Shown here piece after piece: positions 6,603 through 8,142 of a stretch of 8,142 nucleotides of DNA; within the stretch, counting starts at the first letter, position 1; every line of letters starts with the position of its first letter. The position numbers and the translations under genes were made by a program. A model generated the notes under the pieces. The model was not told the origin of the DNA, made no database searches, and saw only the letters and a list, made by a program, of their open reading frames with translations. The stretch is from Oscillospiraceae bacterium (GTDB taxonomy: Bacteria; Bacillota_A; Clostridia; Oscillospirales; Oscillospiraceae), in contig JAEDOJ010000060.1 in assembly GCA_016302015.1 (NCBI GenBank), forward strand, positions 1 through 8,142, in the 5' to 3' direction.

Positions 6603-7844
6603 TTAGTTCAACTCAGTGATACCGTCGATTCTCAGCTGGAAGGACGGTGCGGACTGGAAGTAGGATTCGTGATAGTAGCCGTCGATGATGGCCTCATCGG
6701 TGTCGGGAGCCCAGTCGCCGTCAGAGTCGGTTGCGAATGCGCTGGTGACTTCCGCGCCGCCAACCGTAAAGGTCTTGACGTCGAATACATGGATGGAGCC
6801 GTCCTTCAGACCTGCAATGACTTCGTCAACCTTTTCCTTGGTGCCTTCGGCAACCTCGGGCCCCAGGGTGGTCAGCGCAACAGCGTCCTTGTCGAAGCCT
6901 TCCGCCCAGTTGGTATCGAACTCTTCACCGTTCATGTGAGCCTTGATTGCGTAAGTATAGAAGACGCCCCATTCGTTGGTGGGAGACACCAGAGAAGCGG
7001 TGGGAGCAGCGGTGAGCATGTCGATGTTGTAGCCCACGGAGTAGACGGTGGTGCCTGCATCCAGAGCGGACTGGCAAGCGGAGGGAGCGCCGGTGGAGTC
7101 AGCGTGCTGACCGATGATGACGCAGCCTTCGCCGATGAGCTGCTCTGCAGCGGCCTTCTCAGCGGTGATGTCGAACCAGGAGCTGGTGTACAGAACGCTC
7201 ATAACAACGTTGGAGTACACGGACTTGATGCCCAGATAGAATGCGGTGTAGCCGGAAACCACTTCTGCGTAGGGATATGCGCCAACGTAACCGATCTTCA
7301 CATTGCCTGCGTCGTCCTTGTTCTTCGCGGCCAGCTTGCCCTGAGCTTCCAGCTCAGCGATCTTCATACCGGCAACCACACCGGCGGCATAGCGGGCTTC
7401 GTAGATTTCGGTGAACGCATTGTGGAAGTTGGACAGGCCGGATGCCTTAGCGGTATCGCCGGTCATGGCAACGATCTGAACCTCGGGGTTCTGCTCAGCG
7501 GCCAGCTTTGCATAGTCCTGATGGCCGTAGGAGTTGGTGAACACCAACGTGCAGCCCTGATCGATGCAGTCTTCGATTGCGGTCTTGCAGGTTTCGTCCT
7601 CGCCGATGGCATACTTCCAAACCACATTGTCGGTTTCGGAGAGGCCGAGAGCGGCGCAGGCTTCCTTCAGGCCGTTGATGTGAGCCAGGGTGTAGCCTTC
7701 GTTTTCGTCGCCGACGAGAACGGCGCCGATTTTAACGTCGGACTTGGCGGGTGCGTCTCCTCCGCCTTCGCCGTCGCCGCTGCAGGCAGCGAACAGGCAG
7801 GTGATCATTGCCAATGCAAGGATAAGCGCTAATACTTTCTTCAT
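6603..7844 (-). CDS. BMP-family (Med/PnrA-like) lipoprotein substrate-binding protein
   Basis: The extracytoplasmic substrate receptor of the importer, tethered to the outer face of the membrane as a lipoprotein. The N-terminus has KK, a hydrophobic core at 4-19, and a lipobox FAAC with the lipidated Cys21. Phe at -3 is less usual than Leu. A Gly/Asp/Glu-rich flexible linker follows (22-36). The mature fold starts at SDVKIGAVLVGDENEGYTLA (35-54), with typical BMP elements NSYGHQDYAKLA (104-115), EARYAAGVVAGM (149-160), KIGYVGAYPYAEVVSGY (183-199), IIGQHADSTGAPS (243-255), VGYN (270-273) and NEWGVFYTYAI (290-300). At 413 residues it is longer than PnrA/TmpC-type proteins (about 330-360), the extra length being mainly the C-terminal 60-70 residues. 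A strong AGGAGG (complement of 7852-7857) lies 7 nt from the ATG. Nucleosides are the best-supported ligand class for the family. No nucleoside-catabolic gene is in view to confirm it. Confidence 0.92.
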   Translation of the reverse strand: MKKVLALILALAMITCLFAACSGDGEGGGDAPAKSDVKIGAVLVGDENEGYTLAHINGLKEACAALGLSETDNVVWKYAIGEDETCKTAIEDCIDQGCTLVFTNSYGHQDYAKLAAEQNPEVQIVAMTGDTAKASGLSNFHNAFTEIYEARYAAGVVAGMKIAELEAQGKLAAKNKDDAGNVKIGYVGAYPYAEVVSGYTAFYLGIKSVYSNVVMSVLYTSSWFDITAEKAAAEQLIGEGCVIIGQHADSTGAPSACQSALDAGTTVYSVGYNIDMLTAAPTASLVSPTNEWGVFYTYAIKAHMNGEEFDTNWAEGFDKDAVALTTLGPEVAEGTKEKVDEVIAGLKDGSIHVFDVKTFTVGGAEVTSAFATDSDGDWAPDTDEAIIDGYYHESYFQSAPSFQLRIDGITELN

Positions 7845-7863
7845 TTTTGTTCCTCCTCATTGT

Positions 7864-7913
7864 TTGGGTGTTACCCCAAGAACTATGTTGACCACTCATT
7901 GAAGATATATGTG
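7864..7913 (-). promoter_or_regulatory. Leader region of the binding-protein mRNA with two small stems
   Basis: In the roughly 75-nt leader on the minus strand, GGCCAC (complement of 7908-7913) can pair with GTGGTC (complement of 7887-7892) across a 15-nt loop. Next to the ribosome binding site, TTGGG and CCCAA (7864-7879) form a second short stem. I do not recognise a known riboswitch, and in particular do not see the purine riboswitch core. These may be only stabilising leader structures or chance pairings. Confidence 0.25.
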
Positions 7914-7925
7914 GCCCTCACTGTC

Positions 7926-7957
7926 ATTATAATAGCGAATAAATTTGAAATACTCAA
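7926..7957 (-). promoter_or_regulatory. Promoter of the substrate-binding protein gene
   Basis: The minus strand reads -35 TTGAGT (complement of 7952-7957), a 17-bp spacer and -10 TATTAT (complement of 7929-7934). TATAAT overlaps this -10 (complement of 7926-7931) with a 20-bp spacer. An A-rich tract lies just upstream of the -35 (complement of 7959-7966). The position predicts a leader of about 75 nt before the ATG at 7844. The 10-mer CTATTATAAT recurs exactly in the putative ATPase promoter. Confidence 0.6.
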
Positions 7958-8110
7958 GTTTTTTTTGCAGGAAAACCGCCGTTCCAAAAAAATTTGTAGA
8001 CTTCCTCAAAAACTTTGTATCAAAAATGAGCAAAGTGCCGATTGGTAACTCCAATGTATTAAATCGAAAAAACGTGGGAATAACAAATTGAAAAAATATG
8101 AAAAAACCTG
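7958..8110. other. AT-rich non-coding spacer
   Basis: Between the divergent promoters lie A/T homopolymer tracts (TTTTTTTT near 7959-7966, AAAAAAA near 7986-7992, A-runs near 8067-8072 and 8091-8106) and a small inverted repeat ATTGG-TAACT-CCAAT at 8041-8055. The short open frames crossing it on either strand have low-complexity, biased translations and no ribosome binding site, so I see no gene. The composition contrasts sharply with the GC-rich coding DNA, as expected of a double promoter region. Confidence 0.6.
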
Positions 8111-8139
8111 TTGACAAATGGGAGAAAGTGGGATATAAT
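8111..8139 (+). promoter_or_regulatory. Perfect-consensus sigma-A promoter reading out of the window
   Basis: TTGACA at 8111-8116, a 17-bp spacer, and TATAAT at 8134-8139 match the housekeeping consensus at all 12 positions with the optimal spacing. A-rich tracts directly upstream (8091-8106) resemble an UP element. Transcription would start a few bases beyond the right edge on the plus strand. Such strength is typical of stable-RNA genes, highly expressed genes or tightly repressed genes. The product is not visible. Confidence 0.85.
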
Positions 8140-8142
8140 AGC

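Noticed and set aside
6552..7832. Plus-strand open frame of 426 codons opposite the substrate-binding protein gene
   Set aside because: It is antisense to a lipoprotein gene with a clear signal peptide, lipobox and ribosome binding site. The composition is Gly/Val-rich with no motif.
7858..7925. Purine riboswitch controlling the nucleoside-type importer
   Set aside because: The leader is about 75 nt and lacks the conserved purine-aptamer junction and paired loops, so the known family is not supported.
8041..8055. Inverted repeat ATTGG-TAACT-CCAAT as an operator
   Set aside because: The 5-bp arms in AT-rich DNA are expected by chance, and it lies about 55 bp upstream of the edge promoter's -35 with no supporting second copy.
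7860..8117. Two short open frames in the AT-rich right-hand spacer
   Set aside because: Their translations are biased and low-complexity, and neither has a ribosome binding site. They overlap promoter elements and one another on opposite strands.

Overview
The window looks like chromosomal DNA from a Gram-positive anaerobe of the Bacillota, most likely a gut Clostridia member of the Oscillospiraceae/Ruminococcaceae type. This is inference, based on GC-rich coding sequence beside AT-rich intergenic DNA, AGGAG-type ribosome binding sites, sigma-A-like promoters, a lipoprotein solute-binding protein and the gene families present. No taxonomic marker gene is present. I see no mobile element, CRISPR array, tRNA or rRNA, and the content is that of an ordinary core or metabolic region.

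Left part (1-2652): a minus-strand gene, cut by the left edge, encodes a CoA-disulfide reductase-type flavoprotein fused to a C-terminal rhodanese domain. It reduces disulfides, persulfides or polysulfides. A LysR-type regulator is transcribed divergently from it. The 133-bp gap between them appears to hold two overlapping, opposed promoters, a perfect dyad inside both promoter spacers, and a second perfect dyad in the regulator's leader. This is the usual layout of a LysR regulator controlling itself and its divergent target.

Middle and right (2737-7844, minus strand): a complete BMP-family (basic membrane protein/nucleoside) ABC importer in the order lipoprotein substrate-binding protein, double ATPase, permease 1, permease 2. 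The last three genes overlap pairwise by 4 bp (ATGA) and are probably translationally coupled. The binding-protein gene has its own promoter and strong ribosome binding site. A good intrinsic terminator separates it from the ATPase gene, which seems to have a second promoter or an unusual start. This arrangement should give more binding protein than transporter. A long bidirectional hairpin closes the operon against the convergent LysR gene.

Right edge (7845-8142): AT-rich non-coding DNA with the binding-protein promoter on the minus strand and, at the extreme end, a perfect-consensus plus-strand sigma-A promoter (TTGACA, 17 bp, TATAAT) for an unseen gene beyond the window.

I found no convincing undescribed system. 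The points most worth a second look are the degenerate second ATPase site, the start/promoter arrangement of the ATPase gene, the divergent operator region, and the consensus promoter at the edge.
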